In this document: in pieces, positions 17,307 to 25,921 of the stretch
Layout of the letters: each line of letters opens with the position of its first letter
Position numbering within the stretch: the first letter of the stretch is position 1
IMG/VR virus record: IMGVR_UViG_3300037882_002953
Location: 1 to 38,858 of that record
Reading direction: 5' to 3' (one strand)
Length of the DNA: 38,858 nt
Source: a virus
Notes under the pieces: model-generated
The model's database searches: none
What the model saw: only the letters and a program-made list of their open reading frames with translations
What the model was told of the DNA's origin: nothing
Translations under genes and position numbers: made by a program

Positions 17307-17948
17307 ATGAGCTATTTAGAGACGTGGGTTGACGACGACGCGGGGGGTGGGGGTCCAGGCGACACCGCGCCCCCGGTCATTGTCAAGGATTCCCCGACCG
17401 ACTTCGACACGGACCCCGGGGTTGCGGCCACAGAGCCCATTGTCATTGACATTACCGACGAAACGGGCCTGTCGTTCTTCGCTATCACCCGGGGTGCGAC
17501 TCTGGTATACTCAGGCACCGGAGTAAGTGGCTCCTTCCAGCCCGGCTACTCCGCCTCGTCGATTACCCCTGTTGTAGGCGGCTATCGGCTCTCGGTGGTG
17601 CCAGTCCCGTCCTGGGGCTCGGGCACGGTCACCCTGGTGGTCTCGGCCGTTGACACGGGTGGGAACCTGACCACGGTCACGGTCTCCCTGCCCCTTCCCC
17701 CCGGGGCCGAGTCGGGGCTCCCGGGCTTCTTCCGGGACAACGTATGGCGCTGGCGCCGCCGCCTGAACCGGCAGAAGTGCTCGGTCATCTCGGTGGCTAT
17801 TGACGATCGTTACGCCCCGAACGCGGGCTTCACCCTTACGGCCATCTCGGTCGAGGCGGGGCGCAAGAGGGGTATGGACCGGGCCCCCTGGCGTGGGGGC
17901 GGATACACTAACAGCTCGGGGTCTGGGACCTCAGGAAACGGGAGATAA
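17307..17948 (+). CDS. Ig-like domain structural protein
   Basis: 213 residues. An acidic Gly-rich start (DDDAGGGGPGD) leads to an Ig/cadherin-like beta domain (about 23-135) with the typical ending SGTVTLVVSAVDTGGNL and strands at VTVSLPLP. After that come a basic WRWRRRLNRQK segment and a Gly/Ser-rich end. Ig-like domains on phage virions usually bind carbohydrates weakly or decorate the surface. The ATG follows the previous stop by two bases without a strong ribosome binding site, so reinitiation is likely. Confidence 0.55.
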   Translation: MSYLETWVDDDAGGGGPGDTAPPVIVKDSPTDFDTDPGVAATEPIVIDITDETGLSFFAITRGATLVYSGTGVSGSFQPGYSASSITPVVGGYRLSVVPVPSWGSGTVTLVVSAVDTGGNLTTVTVSLPLPPGAESGLPGFFRDNVWRWRRRLNRQKCSVISVAIDDRYAPNAGFTLTAISVEAGRKRGMDRAPWRGGGYTNSSGSGTSGNGR

Positions 17949-17949
17949 G

Positions 17950-18825
17950 ATGCCGAATTGGGGACAAGGAGCGCAGGGCGCCGCTGGTGGCGCGATGACC
18001 GGGGCCGCGATGGGCTCGGTGGTGCCGGGTATTGGCACGGGTATCGGGGCCGGCGTCGGTGCGGTCGCGGGCGGACTCGCTGGCCTGTTCTCCGGTAGTA
18101 AGGAGAACCCGGAAGAGGAACAGCGTCGAAAGATGCTGATGGACTACTACGCCCAGGGCAACGGACCGGCCCCTCAGGCGGGTCCCGCGGCGCAGTCTGG
18201 CTACTCTAGTTTCCGCGAGAACCAGAGGGACATGATTACGCGCCTCGAAGCACTGAGCAGGGGTCAGGGCCCGTCGCTTGCCACTGAGCAGATGAAGATG
18301 GCTACGGACCGAGCCCAGAGCCAGCAGAGCGCGATGGCCAACTCGGGTCGTGGCGGTCCCATGGCGGCCATGACTGCGGCCAACAACTCGGCCCTCCTTG
18401 GCGCCAACGCGGGGCAGGCCTCGATGCAGGGTCGCATTCAGGAGCAGCAGATGGCTCTTCAGCAGCTCGGGCTCTCCCTTCACGGGGCGCGCGGGGCTGA
18501 CGAGGCCAATAACCAATTCAACGCCAACGAGCAGAACCAGACTTCGCTCGGCAACCTGGAAGCCCGCATGAATGCCATGCAGCTCTCCCAGCAGCAGAAG
18601 CTGGAAATCCTTCAGATGCTCGGTGGCCAGAATGCGGCTGTCGCAGGGCGCCCAGGTATCGGCTCGCAGCTGCTCGCGGGTGGCGCGGGGGCCTTCTCCT
18701 CGGCCCAGGCCGCGGGTGCATTCAAATCGGCTCCGACTCCGGGCTCGTTTGGTGCTTACGCCGCACAGGGTCGTCAGCAGGCGGCCCCAAACAACCGCCT
18801 CGGCATCGTGGACCCCTGGGCGTAA
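17950..18825 (+). CDS. Ejection (internal virion) protein with glycine zipper
   Basis: 291 residues from ATG at 17950. Residues 8-50 form a Gly/Ala-rich hydrophobic stretch (GSVVPGIGTGIGAGVGAVAG) like a glycine-zipper membrane segment. The rest is Gln- and Ala-rich helix (MALQQLGLSLHG and MNAMQLSQQQKLEILQM), typical of proteins packed inside the head and injected to form the trans-envelope channel. The C terminus is low in complexity. Together with the three following genes it forms the probable ejection cluster. Confidence 0.65.
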   Translation: MPNWGQGAQGAAGGAMTGAAMGSVVPGIGTGIGAGVGAVAGGLAGLFSGSKENPEEEQRRKMLMDYYAQGNGPAPQAGPAAQSGYSSFRENQRDMITRLEALSRGQGPSLATEQMKMATDRAQSQQSAMANSGRGGPMAAMTAANNSALLGANAGQASMQGRIQEQQMALQQLGLSLHGARGADEANNQFNANEQNQTSLGNLEARMNAMQLSQQQKLEILQMLGGQNAAVAGRPGIGSQLLAGGAGAFSSAQAAGAFKSAPTPGSFGAYAAQGRQQAAPNNRLGIVDPWA

Positions 18826-18827
18826 CC

Positions 18828-19295
18828 ATGGACGACCTAGTCCGCTACTTCATCTCCGTGGGCCTCTCTCCGGAGACGGCCATGCAGCTAGCCAAGCAGG
18901 TGCTGACCGAGCACAAAGGCACCCCGGGAATGGGCTTGGACTCCAGAGCCTCTGCCCCCGTGGTCGCCCCCGACATTGCGGCCTCGGGTACGGCCCCGGC
19001 CCCGGTGCGTCCCAGCCTCCGCATGGTCCTCACCTCGCCCATGGCCCAGTCATCCTATGACCTCAAGGAGAGCAAGGACCCGTACGCCAAGATGGAGGCC
19101 GAGTACCTCCGCGAGCGCCACCCCCGTGAGTATTACGAGGGACTGGCGGCCCGGGACAAGGAGGCCTCAATCAAGTTCAACGAGTCCCTGGACAAAGCGG
19201 GCTCCAAGGCCCCAAGGCGCGATGTGAGCAAGTCGACCTACGACGAGATGGCCAAGCTCTATGACGCCAGCACCCCGACTAAGCCGGGTCACTAG
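18828..19295 (+). CDS. Small protein of the ejection cluster
   Basis: 155 residues. An N-terminal UBA-like helix pair (LVRYFISVGLSPETAMQLAKQ) precedes a Pro/Ala-rich linker. A charged helical C-terminal half follows (YLRERHPREYYEGLAARDKE). No family is recognised. The position between two large ejection proteins suggests an injected or assembly protein. A 75-base gap with no strong structure separates it from the next gene. Confidence 0.55.
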   Translation: MDDLVRYFISVGLSPETAMQLAKQVLTEHKGTPGMGLDSRASAPVVAPDIAASGTAPAPVRPSLRMVLTSPMAQSSYDLKESKDPYAKMEAEYLRERHPREYYEGLAARDKEASIKFNESLDKAGSKAPRRDVSKSTYDEMAKLYDASTPTKPGH

Positions 19296-19370
19296 GCACA
19301 AGCGCCCCATCGACCTCCCCCAAACCCCCTCCTATCACGAAACTCCCTCGCCCGTCTAGGGGTGTAATTA

Positions 19371-21512
19371 ATGGCCGACGACATTTATGACTACGCAGCC
19401 CAGACCGGACTGATTCCGCCTGTGATGGTGGACCCGAACATGAAGGCCGGGTTTGCCCCCGTTGAGCAGGAGCCGGTTCCACGGGCCCCCGTCATGACCG
19501 GGCAGCCGGGCTTTGGGGGTGTGCCGATGGAGGCCCTCCAGGGTGTTGACCCTCGGGCCATCCCCCAGATGCCGCGGGGGGTCCCACCCTCTGACTTGCC
19601 ACCAGACCTCGCAGGACGCTCTCAGAGCGCGCGCGTGTCCCAGTCCTATTCCGGCACCAGCGAAGCCAAGAAGGCCTCCCTGGAGAAGGGGGACACCCGA
19701 TACGCGGCCCAGATGGCGAATGCGGACGACCAGGCTCTGTCCGAGATGCAGCCGGCCCTTGATGCCCAGGGGGTGGCCCGTGATGCGTCTAAGGCGGCCG
19801 AAATCGGTGTTGCCGAAGCCAACGCGCGTCATATTGAGGCCGAGGGTAGGGCGGCCCAGGCGCTGTCTGATGCCCAGGCCGGCTTCGCCCAGGAGGACAT
19901 GCGGGCCCACGCCGAGGCCACGGCCAACGAGGACCTTGCCAAGGCAGACTACATCGCGGCTCTCGCCGACTTCCGGGCCCAGAAAATTAACCCGGCCGGC
20001 TACTGGGATGACCAGTCCACGGGCGGCAAGATTGGCATGGTAGCGGCGGCCTTCGCCCATGACTTCCTCGGGGCCCAGGGCATCAAGACCTCTGCCGGGG
20101 CGACCCTGGCAGCGGCCATTGACCGGAACATCGACGTCCAGGCCCGCAACATCCAGCTCAAGGGCGACGCGCTCCCGGGCTTCAAGCAGCTCTGGGAAAT
20201 GCAGCGGGCCCAGAGTCAGTCTGACCTGGAGGCGCGCACCCGGGTCAAGGGGTTCCTCCTGGAGTCCATGAAGCAGGCCATCACGGCCAACATGGCCCAG
20301 TACCAGTCCGGACTCGCAACGGCTCAGGGTCAGAAGGCCCTGGCCGAGGTAGAGAAGCTCTACGCTAAGAACATTTCTGACGTCTACCAGCAGATTTCCC
20401 AGAACACGGCCTCCCTGCGTCAGAACATCACCTCGCGCATGAACGCCCTTACCTCCGCGGCGGCGCAGAACTACGCGACCTCGGTGCAGAAGTCCCTTGG
20501 TCAGCAGCGCATTGACCTGGACAAGGCAAAGCAGGCGGCCGAGGCACAGGCCAGCAGGCCTCTGACTGTCGCAGACCCTGGCGACAATATGAACAAGTAC
20601 GTGTTCAAGGTGGGGGTACTTGACGCGCAGAAGATGAAGGTCATGGACAAGTTTGCCCAGGCTGCTGGCGTGGCTGAGTCCATCGAGGACCTCCGCTCTA
20701 TGGCCCGCGACCCGGCATACACCGTTTTAGACGGCCATGGAGTGCGTCGGTGGAGTGACCCCGGTAAGCGCGCATACGCGTCAAAGGTGGAGCGCTTGAA
20801 GCATGAGTGGGCAGCAGCCATCGACGGGCGCCCCACTGACAAGGATGTTCAGCAGCTCGGGCTTGGGCTCCCTACTCCGACTGAGTTGTCGTCCAAGGTA
20901 GACCGCATTCTGGCTACGTCGAAGCGTGATATTATTGCTCCCCTGCGCCATATGTCAGACCAGTTCCTCGAAACCCTTCCCGAGGACCAGTGGACCCCGG
21001 CCAACCGCATCTCCCCCATGGCAGCTCAGGAGCTAGAGGCCAAGGCATCCCAGGCCGCTGGTGCGGACGAGCCGGCCAAGACGCCTATCTCCAAGGCGTC
21101 GGCCACCATCACGCAGCCCGATTCTTTCGAGTACGCGGCCCCCAACGTCAAGGACGCGGCCCAGAATGATGGGGCCACCCCAAACCAGGACTGGAAGTCG
21201 TTCCAAGACAAGAAGTTTGAGGGCAGCGACGATATCTTGGACAAGGTTCTCGCCAGCCGCAAGGGTGACGATGAAAAGGTGCCGGCCTATGCTGTGGCCT
21301 TATCACGACTAAAGGTGGATGCGCTGAACAACCCAGGAGGGGAGGCCGAGGCCATGCTGAGGGCCTATACCGGCGCTGGCGAGGGTGGCGTACCGTCGTT
21401 TGCCCTGCCCGATGGAACCGACCCCAACTCCCCCAAGGGACAGCAGATTCGTGAATTTGCCCAGCACGAGCTTGAGCTGCTCTACGAGCTGTACCGCACC
21501 TCGGAGAAGTAA
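19371..21512 (+). CDS. Large ejection/internal virion protein
   Basis: 713 residues with an AGGGGTG ribosome binding site. A Pro-rich start (about 1-80) leads into a long Ala-rich helix that continues almost unbroken to residue 400 (ARDASKAAEIGVAEANARHI is typical). At about 205-260 lies a more ordered patch (GYWDDQSTGGKIGMVAAAFA, then DRNIDVQARNIQLKG) that I associate with helical internal proteins of podoviruses. The C terminus is charged and helical. No lytic transglycosylase motif is seen. Its role would be to help build the channel for DNA entry. Confidence 0.65.
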   Translation: MADDIYDYAAQTGLIPPVMVDPNMKAGFAPVEQEPVPRAPVMTGQPGFGGVPMEALQGVDPRAIPQMPRGVPPSDLPPDLAGRSQSARVSQSYSGTSEAKKASLEKGDTRYAAQMANADDQALSEMQPALDAQGVARDASKAAEIGVAEANARHIEAEGRAAQALSDAQAGFAQEDMRAHAEATANEDLAKADYIAALADFRAQKINPAGYWDDQSTGGKIGMVAAAFAHDFLGAQGIKTSAGATLAAAIDRNIDVQARNIQLKGDALPGFKQLWEMQRAQSQSDLEARTRVKGFLLESMKQAITANMAQYQSGLATAQGQKALAEVEKLYAKNISDVYQQISQNTASLRQNITSRMNALTSAAAQNYATSVQKSLGQQRIDLDKAKQAAEAQASRPLTVADPGDNMNKYVFKVGVLDAQKMKVMDKFAQAAGVAESIEDLRSMARDPAYTVLDGHGVRRWSDPGKRAYASKVERLKHEWAAAIDGRPTDKDVQQLGLGLPTPTELSSKVDRILATSKRDIIAPLRHMSDQFLETLPEDQWTPANRISPMAAQELEAKASQAAGADEPAKTPISKASATITQPDSFEYAAPNVKDAAQNDGATPNQDWKSFQDKKFEGSDDILDKVLASRKGDDEKVPAYAVALSRLKVDALNNPGGEAEAMLRAYTGAGEGGVPSFALPDGTDPNSPKGQQIREFAQHELELLYELYRTSEK

Positions 21513-23974
21513 TGCCCGGTAACGTCAACGTAATTCGTTCTGACGGCTCCGTCCTCTCCACTGACCCGGAGACGGCGGCAAAGCTCGTTGCCGTGGGCAT
21601 GCGCTATGAGAGCGCCGGGGAGCAGGCCGAGCGTGGGCGCCAGGAAGGCGAAGAGGCGTACTACTCGCAGACCGGCCAGCGCATTGGGGCCGGGGTCGAG
21701 GGCGTCCTATCCGGCGTCACACTTGGCATCTCGGACCACGTCATCGGGGACGAGGAGTCTGCACTCCGGGCCCAATATAACCCGGGCACCCGTCTCGGTG
21801 GCGAAATCGTCGGCGCTGTTGGTACTGCATTGCTCACGGGCGGTGCGTCCCTTGGTGCAGAGGGGGCTGCGGCGGGTGCCGGTATCGGGGCCCGCATTGC
21901 TGCTCGTACTCCCGCTGGTCTAGTTACCCGTGCCGCTAATTCGGCCGGGCTCGCTGCGGAGGCCCGTGGCGTCGGGGCCGTCGGGCGTGGTCTTGTAGTC
22001 GGCGCCGTTGAAGGTGCCGGTGCAGGATTACAAGCAGAAGTCGCAAACTCCGCTCTCTCGGGAGACCCTCTCACTGTTGAAACAACCCTGGCTGGCATGG
22101 GTTGGGGTGCGTTGTTTGGTGGTGGGATTGGTGGTCTCGCGGGTGGTGCTGCATCTAAACTAGAGGCCGGGGTTGTGGCTCGCGCAGAGGCCAAGGTGGC
22201 GGTCTCCGCAGAGGAGCGGCTCGCGGGTGTGGCGAACGAGGCGTACGGGACCCTCCACGGTACCTTCCGGGACACGGGCAAGACCATCGGCACGGCCATC
22301 GACGATGCCACGGCCCAGGTCGGCAAACTGGAGGTCCACGCAGCTAAGACCGCCGATACCCTGAGGTCTGTCCCACGGCACAACCTGGATGAGATTGGCT
22401 CGGCGGTCACGGCCTCCCGTGAGGCTCTGAATGACGTAGTGGGGCGTGGACTATTAACTCAGTCCGAGACCAGGGCGGCCCATCGTGAAGCCGCGTCGGC
22501 ATTGTCGGCTCTTGGTAAGGCCGTGAAGTCAGGCACCATTGAGGATATCCCGGTGCTCATCGAGAGCTTCGAGACGCGCATGTCGGCCCTGATGGAAGCG
22601 CCAGGCCCGACGGGTCAGCGCATGCTTAAGGAATCCATGGAGGGCTTCGAGCGTACTCCCACCCCCGGCCTCAAGAGCACCGATGTTTCTGCCCTTGAGG
22701 AGGTGGACGCCATGGCCCAGCTCCGGCTCAAGACCCAGGGAGACTCCTTCAAGGAGCTGGCCTCTCTCGGGGCGGCCTCCTCTGTCCTGAAGTCGGCCCC
22801 GCTGGAGCTGGCCGGCTTTGCCCGGATGACCGAGCCCAAGGCCGAGAAGGTCTTCGGGGCCGTGGAGACTGTGCTCAAGTCCGGCGCCCCGGAGCTGGAA
22901 GGCACGCGGGTCGGTCTCAGGTACGCCATCGATGGCATGGCCGAGCGCATGGGCCTGGTAACGGATGCGACCGGGGCCGAGAAGCTGCGAGAGCTTTGGA
23001 TGGCCTCGAAGAAGGTGGCCAGCTCCAGTGGCGAGACGGCGGCCACAGAGGCGGCTTCAGGGTCTCCGGGCTGGCTCCGGCGTCAGATGGGCTATGCGGC
23101 CGGGCGCGGAGCTTCTCAGGCGGCGGCCACTGAGTTTGGCGCTGGCACTATGGGGCGCTCCCTGGCCTACGGGCTCGGCATCAAGATGGCAACCGGGCTT
23201 CTGGGGCTAAAGGGCGCCATCCTGGGCAAGATTACGGAGAAGGCGGCGGCCCTCACCCCCATGGCGGCGAAGGCGGCCCGTACTGCCCAGCGGCTTGGCC
23301 CCCGTGCTGAGCCACTGGCCGTGCGGCTCGATGGCACCCCGGACGACGAGAAGGACCGGCGCAAACTTCTGGAGAACCGGCGCCGTGAAATCAACGAGGC
23401 GGCCCCTACGGTGCGCGACACCCTGTTTCGGGGTGTGCAGCCCCTGGACGTGCATCACCCGGAGTACGCGGCGGCCCTGCACGCCAAGGCCGTGGAGCAG
23501 TTCAAGACCCTGTACAACGAGCTGCCCCGGGACCCTGGCAAGGCCTTCAGCAAGCTTAAGAGCCTTTGGAAGCCGGACCCCGTGGCCACGGAGAAGTTCG
23601 CCCGCGTTTACGAGGTGTTCCAGAACCCGGTGGCCGTGGCTAATCGGGCCCTGGATACTCTGGAAATCTCGTCGGAGGCGGCCAAGGCGCTTCGCACCAT
23701 GGACCCGGAGTTGTTCACCCACCTGCGCGTTAACGTCCTGGAGCGGCTGGCGCATCCCGACGTCATGGACTCGTTAGACTACGGCGACCAGTGCCGGCTC
23801 GGGACCCTTCTGGACCTCCCCCTGCACTCGACCCTCACCCCCCGATTCATCGCCCCTCAGCAGCAGATGTTCACCATCCGCAACGAACCCCTCACCCTCC
23901 CGCCGCAACCGGGTATGTCAAATGGCGGAGGCTCGGGCGGGGGCACTCAAGCTCAGAAGCTCACGGAGAGATAA
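21512..23974 (+). CDS. Large ejection/internal virion protein with membrane segments
   Basis: 820 residues, starting at an ATG that overlaps the previous stop. Residues 50-230 contain several Gly/Ala-rich hydrophobic stretches (GEIVGAVGTALLTGGASLGA and GWGALFGGGIGGLAGGAAS) that could insert in the host membrane. The middle is helical and charged, with a second hydrophobic patch near 540-590. The C-terminal part includes LFRGVQPLDVHHPEYAAALH and a flexible Gly-rich end. Its architecture is that of the largest injected protein of short-tailed phages. No catalytic motif was recognised. Confidence 0.65.
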   Translation: MPGNVNVIRSDGSVLSTDPETAAKLVAVGMRYESAGEQAERGRQEGEEAYYSQTGQRIGAGVEGVLSGVTLGISDHVIGDEESALRAQYNPGTRLGGEIVGAVGTALLTGGASLGAEGAAAGAGIGARIAARTPAGLVTRAANSAGLAAEARGVGAVGRGLVVGAVEGAGAGLQAEVANSALSGDPLTVETTLAGMGWGALFGGGIGGLAGGAASKLEAGVVARAEAKVAVSAEERLAGVANEAYGTLHGTFRDTGKTIGTAIDDATAQVGKLEVHAAKTADTLRSVPRHNLDEIGSAVTASREALNDVVGRGLLTQSETRAAHREAASALSALGKAVKSGTIEDIPVLIESFETRMSALMEAPGPTGQRMLKESMEGFERTPTPGLKSTDVSALEEVDAMAQLRLKTQGDSFKELASLGAASSVLKSAPLELAGFARMTEPKAEKVFGAVETVLKSGAPELEGTRVGLRYAIDGMAERMGLVTDATGAEKLRELWMASKKVASSSGETAATEAASGSPGWLRRQMGYAAGRGASQAAATEFGAGTMGRSLAYGLGIKMATGLLGLKGAILGKITEKAAALTPMAAKAARTAQRLGPRAEPLAVRLDGTPDDEKDRRKLLENRRREINEAAPTVRDTLFRGVQPLDVHHPEYAAALHAKAVEQFKTLYNELPRDPGKAFSKLKSLWKPDPVATEKFARVYEVFQNPVAVANRALDTLEISSEAAKALRTMDPELFTHLRVNVLERLAHPDVMDSLDYGDQCRLGTLLDLPLHSTLTPRFIAPQQQMFTIRNEPLTLPPQPGMSNGGGSGGGTQAQKLTER

Positions 23975-24348
23975 TGTCGGTTTCCTATAGCGTATTCGTC
24001 ACCCGTCCGGGAAACACGGACAACAATGCCCCTCAGCGGGACGGCGTCGCGGTCTCTGCGACCAACACCTACTACTCCGAGGTCTGGGCTCAGGGGGCCG
24101 ATGGCTCCAATGTCCACGTGACCTGGACCGGTACGCCTACGGGCGCCCTCACCATCTGGGCCAGCACCCATCAGGATCCGGACTTGGCCACGGATGCGGA
24201 CTGGTTTGACGCGGGGGCCATCGCGGACCCGGCGGGCTCGGCCTCGGGAGTGGCCATGGACCTCCTGGCCGCGGTCAAGAAGTTCCGCCTCAAGTACGTC
24301 AACGCCTCTGGCTCCGGCACCATGACGGCCGTTGTCAACGTTCGCTAA
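23974..24348 (+). CDS. Small beta-rich structural protein
   Basis: 124 residues, its ATG overlapping the preceding TAA. It is made of short strands (VSYSVFVTRPG, NVHVTWTGTPTGALTIWAS, KKFRLKYVNASGSGTMTAVV), so it is probably a small beta-sandwich. The pattern of a measured value compared with a standard strand series is common in virion decoration proteins. It is the last structural-looking gene before the lysis genes. Confidence 0.55.
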   Translation: MSVSYSVFVTRPGNTDNNAPQRDGVAVSATNTYYSEVWAQGADGSNVHVTWTGTPTGALTIWASTHQDPDLATDADWFDAGAIADPAGSASGVAMDLLAAVKKFRLKYVNASGSGTMTAVVNVR

Positions 24349-24357
24349 GAGGGTCCC

Positions 24358-24546
24358 GTGGTAAGCACTATTCTTACAATCCTCATGGATATTGGCCTGG
24401 GCGGGATGGCCTACAAGTTGGTCCGCTCCCTGGAGGCTAATCAGAAGGTCATGACTTCGGTCCTGGCAGCCCTAAGCGTGCGCGTGGAAGCCCTGGAGCG
24501 GAAGACAGGCGGGGTCGAACCTCTAACCAAGCTGGTGTTGCCGTAG
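24358..24546 (+). CDS. Small membrane protein, holin or lysis accessory candidate
   Basis: 62 residues from a GTG with AGAGGG upstream. The N-terminal 22 residues (VSTILTILMDIGLGGMAYKL) are hydrophobic enough for one membrane pass. A coiled-coil-like helix follows (LAALSVRVEALERKTGG). The stop overlaps the GTG of the i-spanin gene, so the two are translated together. A single-pass holin, antiholin or lysis regulator is likely from context. The other holin candidate is at 25715-25921. Confidence 0.5.
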   Translation: MVSTILTILMDIGLGGMAYKLVRSLEANQKVMTSVLAALSVRVEALERKTGGVEPLTKLVLP

Positions 24547-24842
24547 TGCTCGGCACTCTAGTTGCCGTCCTGGCTGGCGCCGGCACAGTCCTTGCTCTTG
24601 GCGCGGCGATTTGGTACTTTTTCCGTAAGGCGGCCACCGCGGAGTCGAATGCTTCCACGATGGAGGCGGGAGTAGCGGAGGGCAAGGAGCGGGTGGATAG
24701 CCTTGAGTCCGCCGCCATCGCCGTGGAAATCCAGGAACGAAAGCAGGAAGCCAGTGTTAAGCAGGACGTTATTGACCGGGTTGATGTTGAGCGGGCTCGC
24801 AGCATGCTCAGGGACGCCTTCAACAAGGGTGGTTCGAATTGA
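24546..24842 (+). CDS. Inner-membrane spanin (Rz-like)
   Basis: 98 residues from a GTG. One N-terminal transmembrane helix (about 5-26) is followed by a charged, helical periplasmic domain with coiled-coil heptads (VDSLESAAIAVEIQERKQEA). This is the layout of the inner-membrane subunit of two-component spanins, which fuse inner and outer membranes at lysis. The 3' 89 bases encode the start of the o-spanin in another frame, the embedded arrangement known from Rz/Rz1 pairs. Confidence 0.7.
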   Translation: MLGTLVAVLAGAGTVLALGAAIWYFFRKAATAESNASTMEAGVAEGKERVDSLESAAIAVEIQERKQEASVKQDVIDRVDVERARSMLRDAFNKGGSN

Positions 24843-25113
24843 ACCCACGCCGTGCAAGTTCGCGGCCTGGCCCGAGGACCCCGAGGTATTCATCTTTGAC
24901 ACCCTGCCCTCGGGCTCCGTGTGCCCCCCTGACGCGGTGTGTCTAGACGTACCGAGCGCCGTCAACATCGCCACCTGGGCCGAGCAGATTGAGCGCATGC
25001 ACACGGCGCTGCTCACCTGCAAGGCCGTGGTCTTCTACAAGCCCATCACCGATAGCCTCGGCGAGTGGCAGCAGCGGGAGACCGAGAAAATTGGCGCTCC
25101 AGCGACTGACTAA
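24754..25113 (+). CDS. Outer-membrane lipoprotein spanin (Rz1-like)
   Basis: 119 residues starting with GTG at 24754, inside the i-spanin gene, with CAGGAAG five bases upstream. The signal sequence ends in a perfect lipobox LSGLAAC (Cys18), so the mature protein is a lipoprotein. The mature part begins with a short Ser/Thr/Pro-rich region, has three further Cys, and ends with a helix (ITDSLGEWQQRETEK). It is longer than lambda Rz1 but fits the o-spanin pattern and partner arrangement. This pair is the main evidence for a Gram-negative host. Confidence 0.7.
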   Translation: MLSRTLLTGLMLSGLAACSGTPSTRVVRIEPTPCKFAAWPEDPEVFIFDTLPSGSVCPPDAVCLDVPSAVNIATWAEQIERMHTALLTCKAVVFYKPITDSLGEWQQRETEKIGAPATD

Positions 25114-25625
25114 TGGGCTTCAACCTCTTTCAGAATTGGTACTACCTGGCCGCCAACCAGACCAAAAGCGAAAACGCCCTGGAACCGGCTGTAGCGGCTC
25201 TCGGGCGTCGGTATAGGTCTCAGTGGCTGTTCGCTGGGTTAAAGCATATCGCGGATTTTGTGCTTCTCGATGACCGGGTCGTTATCGAAGTGGATGGCTC
25301 CTCCCATTTGGAGCCAGCGCAGAAGCGTAAAGACATCGTACATACGCTTGCGTTGGAAAAGATGGGCTTCCGCGTTGTTCGGTGCCTTAATGAGGAAGCG
25401 CAGTCGGACCCCACCGGAACTCTTGCTCTTTGCCTCGGGGAGCGCCTCACTCATCGGCCAACCCTGGCGGAATTGGAAACACGGCTTCTGGCTCTCGGCC
25501 CCGCTCCACCTCGGCGCGAAACCAAGCGGCGTGGGTCGAAGCGAGCACCTGGGCCAGGGTCGGCTCCTTCCCCGCCCAAGAACGCAGCCCCCAGGGCCCG
25601 TAAGCCCCGACGTACCGCGCAATAA
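25113..25625 (+). CDS. Vsr/DUF559-like PD-(D/E)XK endonuclease
   Basis: 170 residues, ATG overlapping the o-spanin stop. The core (about 15-95) has the pattern of Vsr and DUF559 proteins: E20 or E24 in the first helix, D48 in HIADFVLLDD, E59 and D61 in VVIEVDGSSH, then H65 and a KRKD helix, then GFRVVRCLNEE. These are the residues expected for metal binding and DNA cleavage. After residue 115 the sequence becomes Pro/Arg/Lys-rich and may be a DNA-binding tail, or may reflect coding pressure from the opposite strand. Its place within the lysis genes is unexpected. The role could be host DNA damage, nicking or exclusion. Confidence 0.65.
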   Translation: MGFNLFQNWYYLAANQTKSENALEPAVAALGRRYRSQWLFAGLKHIADFVLLDDRVVIEVDGSSHLEPAQKRKDIVHTLALEKMGFRVVRCLNEEAQSDPTGTLALCLGERLTHRPTLAELETRLLALGPAPPRRETKRRGSKRAPGPGSAPSPPKNAAPRARKPRRTAQ

Positions 25626-25683
25626 TCCCATAGACCCAATCACTTAGCTTCTCTTCTTCGACCGCCTTCCGAAGCTCGGCCAT
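25447..25683 (-). CDS. Possible antisense small protein under the nuclease tail
   Basis: A 78-residue frame opposite the 3' end of the nuclease gene. It looks protein-like: an acidic helix (AELRKAVEEEKLSDW), an aromatic segment (VYGIIARYVGAYGPWGLRSW) and a second helix (LAQVLASTHAAWFRAEVERG). The plus-strand product of the same bases is low in complexity. No strong ribosome binding site precedes the ATG, and it lies against the direction of the late unit. A chance frame remains possible. If read from farther upstream it would extend into the next gene. Confidence 0.3.
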   Translation of the reverse strand: MAELRKAVEEEKLSDWVYGIIARYVGAYGPWGLRSWAGKEPTLAQVLASTHAAWFRAEVERGREPEAVFPIPPGLADE

Positions 25684-25714
25684 GGCGTCATCAACTCTCG
25701 ATAAGGACACAGAC

Positions 25715-25921
25715 ATGATTGAACAAATCCTCTCTATTGGCGCCGGCCTGCTCGTCGGCATCGTCGCGGCCCTCAAGCTGATTGCCCCGCGCACGAAGAA
25801 CACGGTCGACGACAAGGTCCTGGCCTACGCGGACAAGGTTCTAGGCCTTCTCCCGGGCTCGGTCAAGGGCGCCGTCGAGGCGGGCAAGGATAAGGTCGAG
25901 GCCGACAAGACCAAGGCCTAA
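25715..25921 (+). CDS. Single-pass holin-like membrane protein
   Basis: 68 residues from ATG at 25715 with AAGGA upstream. One transmembrane helix (about 5-24, ILSIGAGLLVGIVAALKLIA) precedes a short basic turn, an amphipathic helix (DDKVLAYADKVLGLL) and a Lys/Asp-rich end. Small proteins of this shape are common in phage lysis regions and are often called holins. It is the last gene of the late unit, just before the terminator, and its end overlaps the opposing minus-strand gene by 59 bases. Confidence 0.55.
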   Translation: MIEQILSIGAGLLVGIVAALKLIAPRTKNTVDDKVLAYADKVLGLLPGSVKGAVEAGKDKVEADKTKA

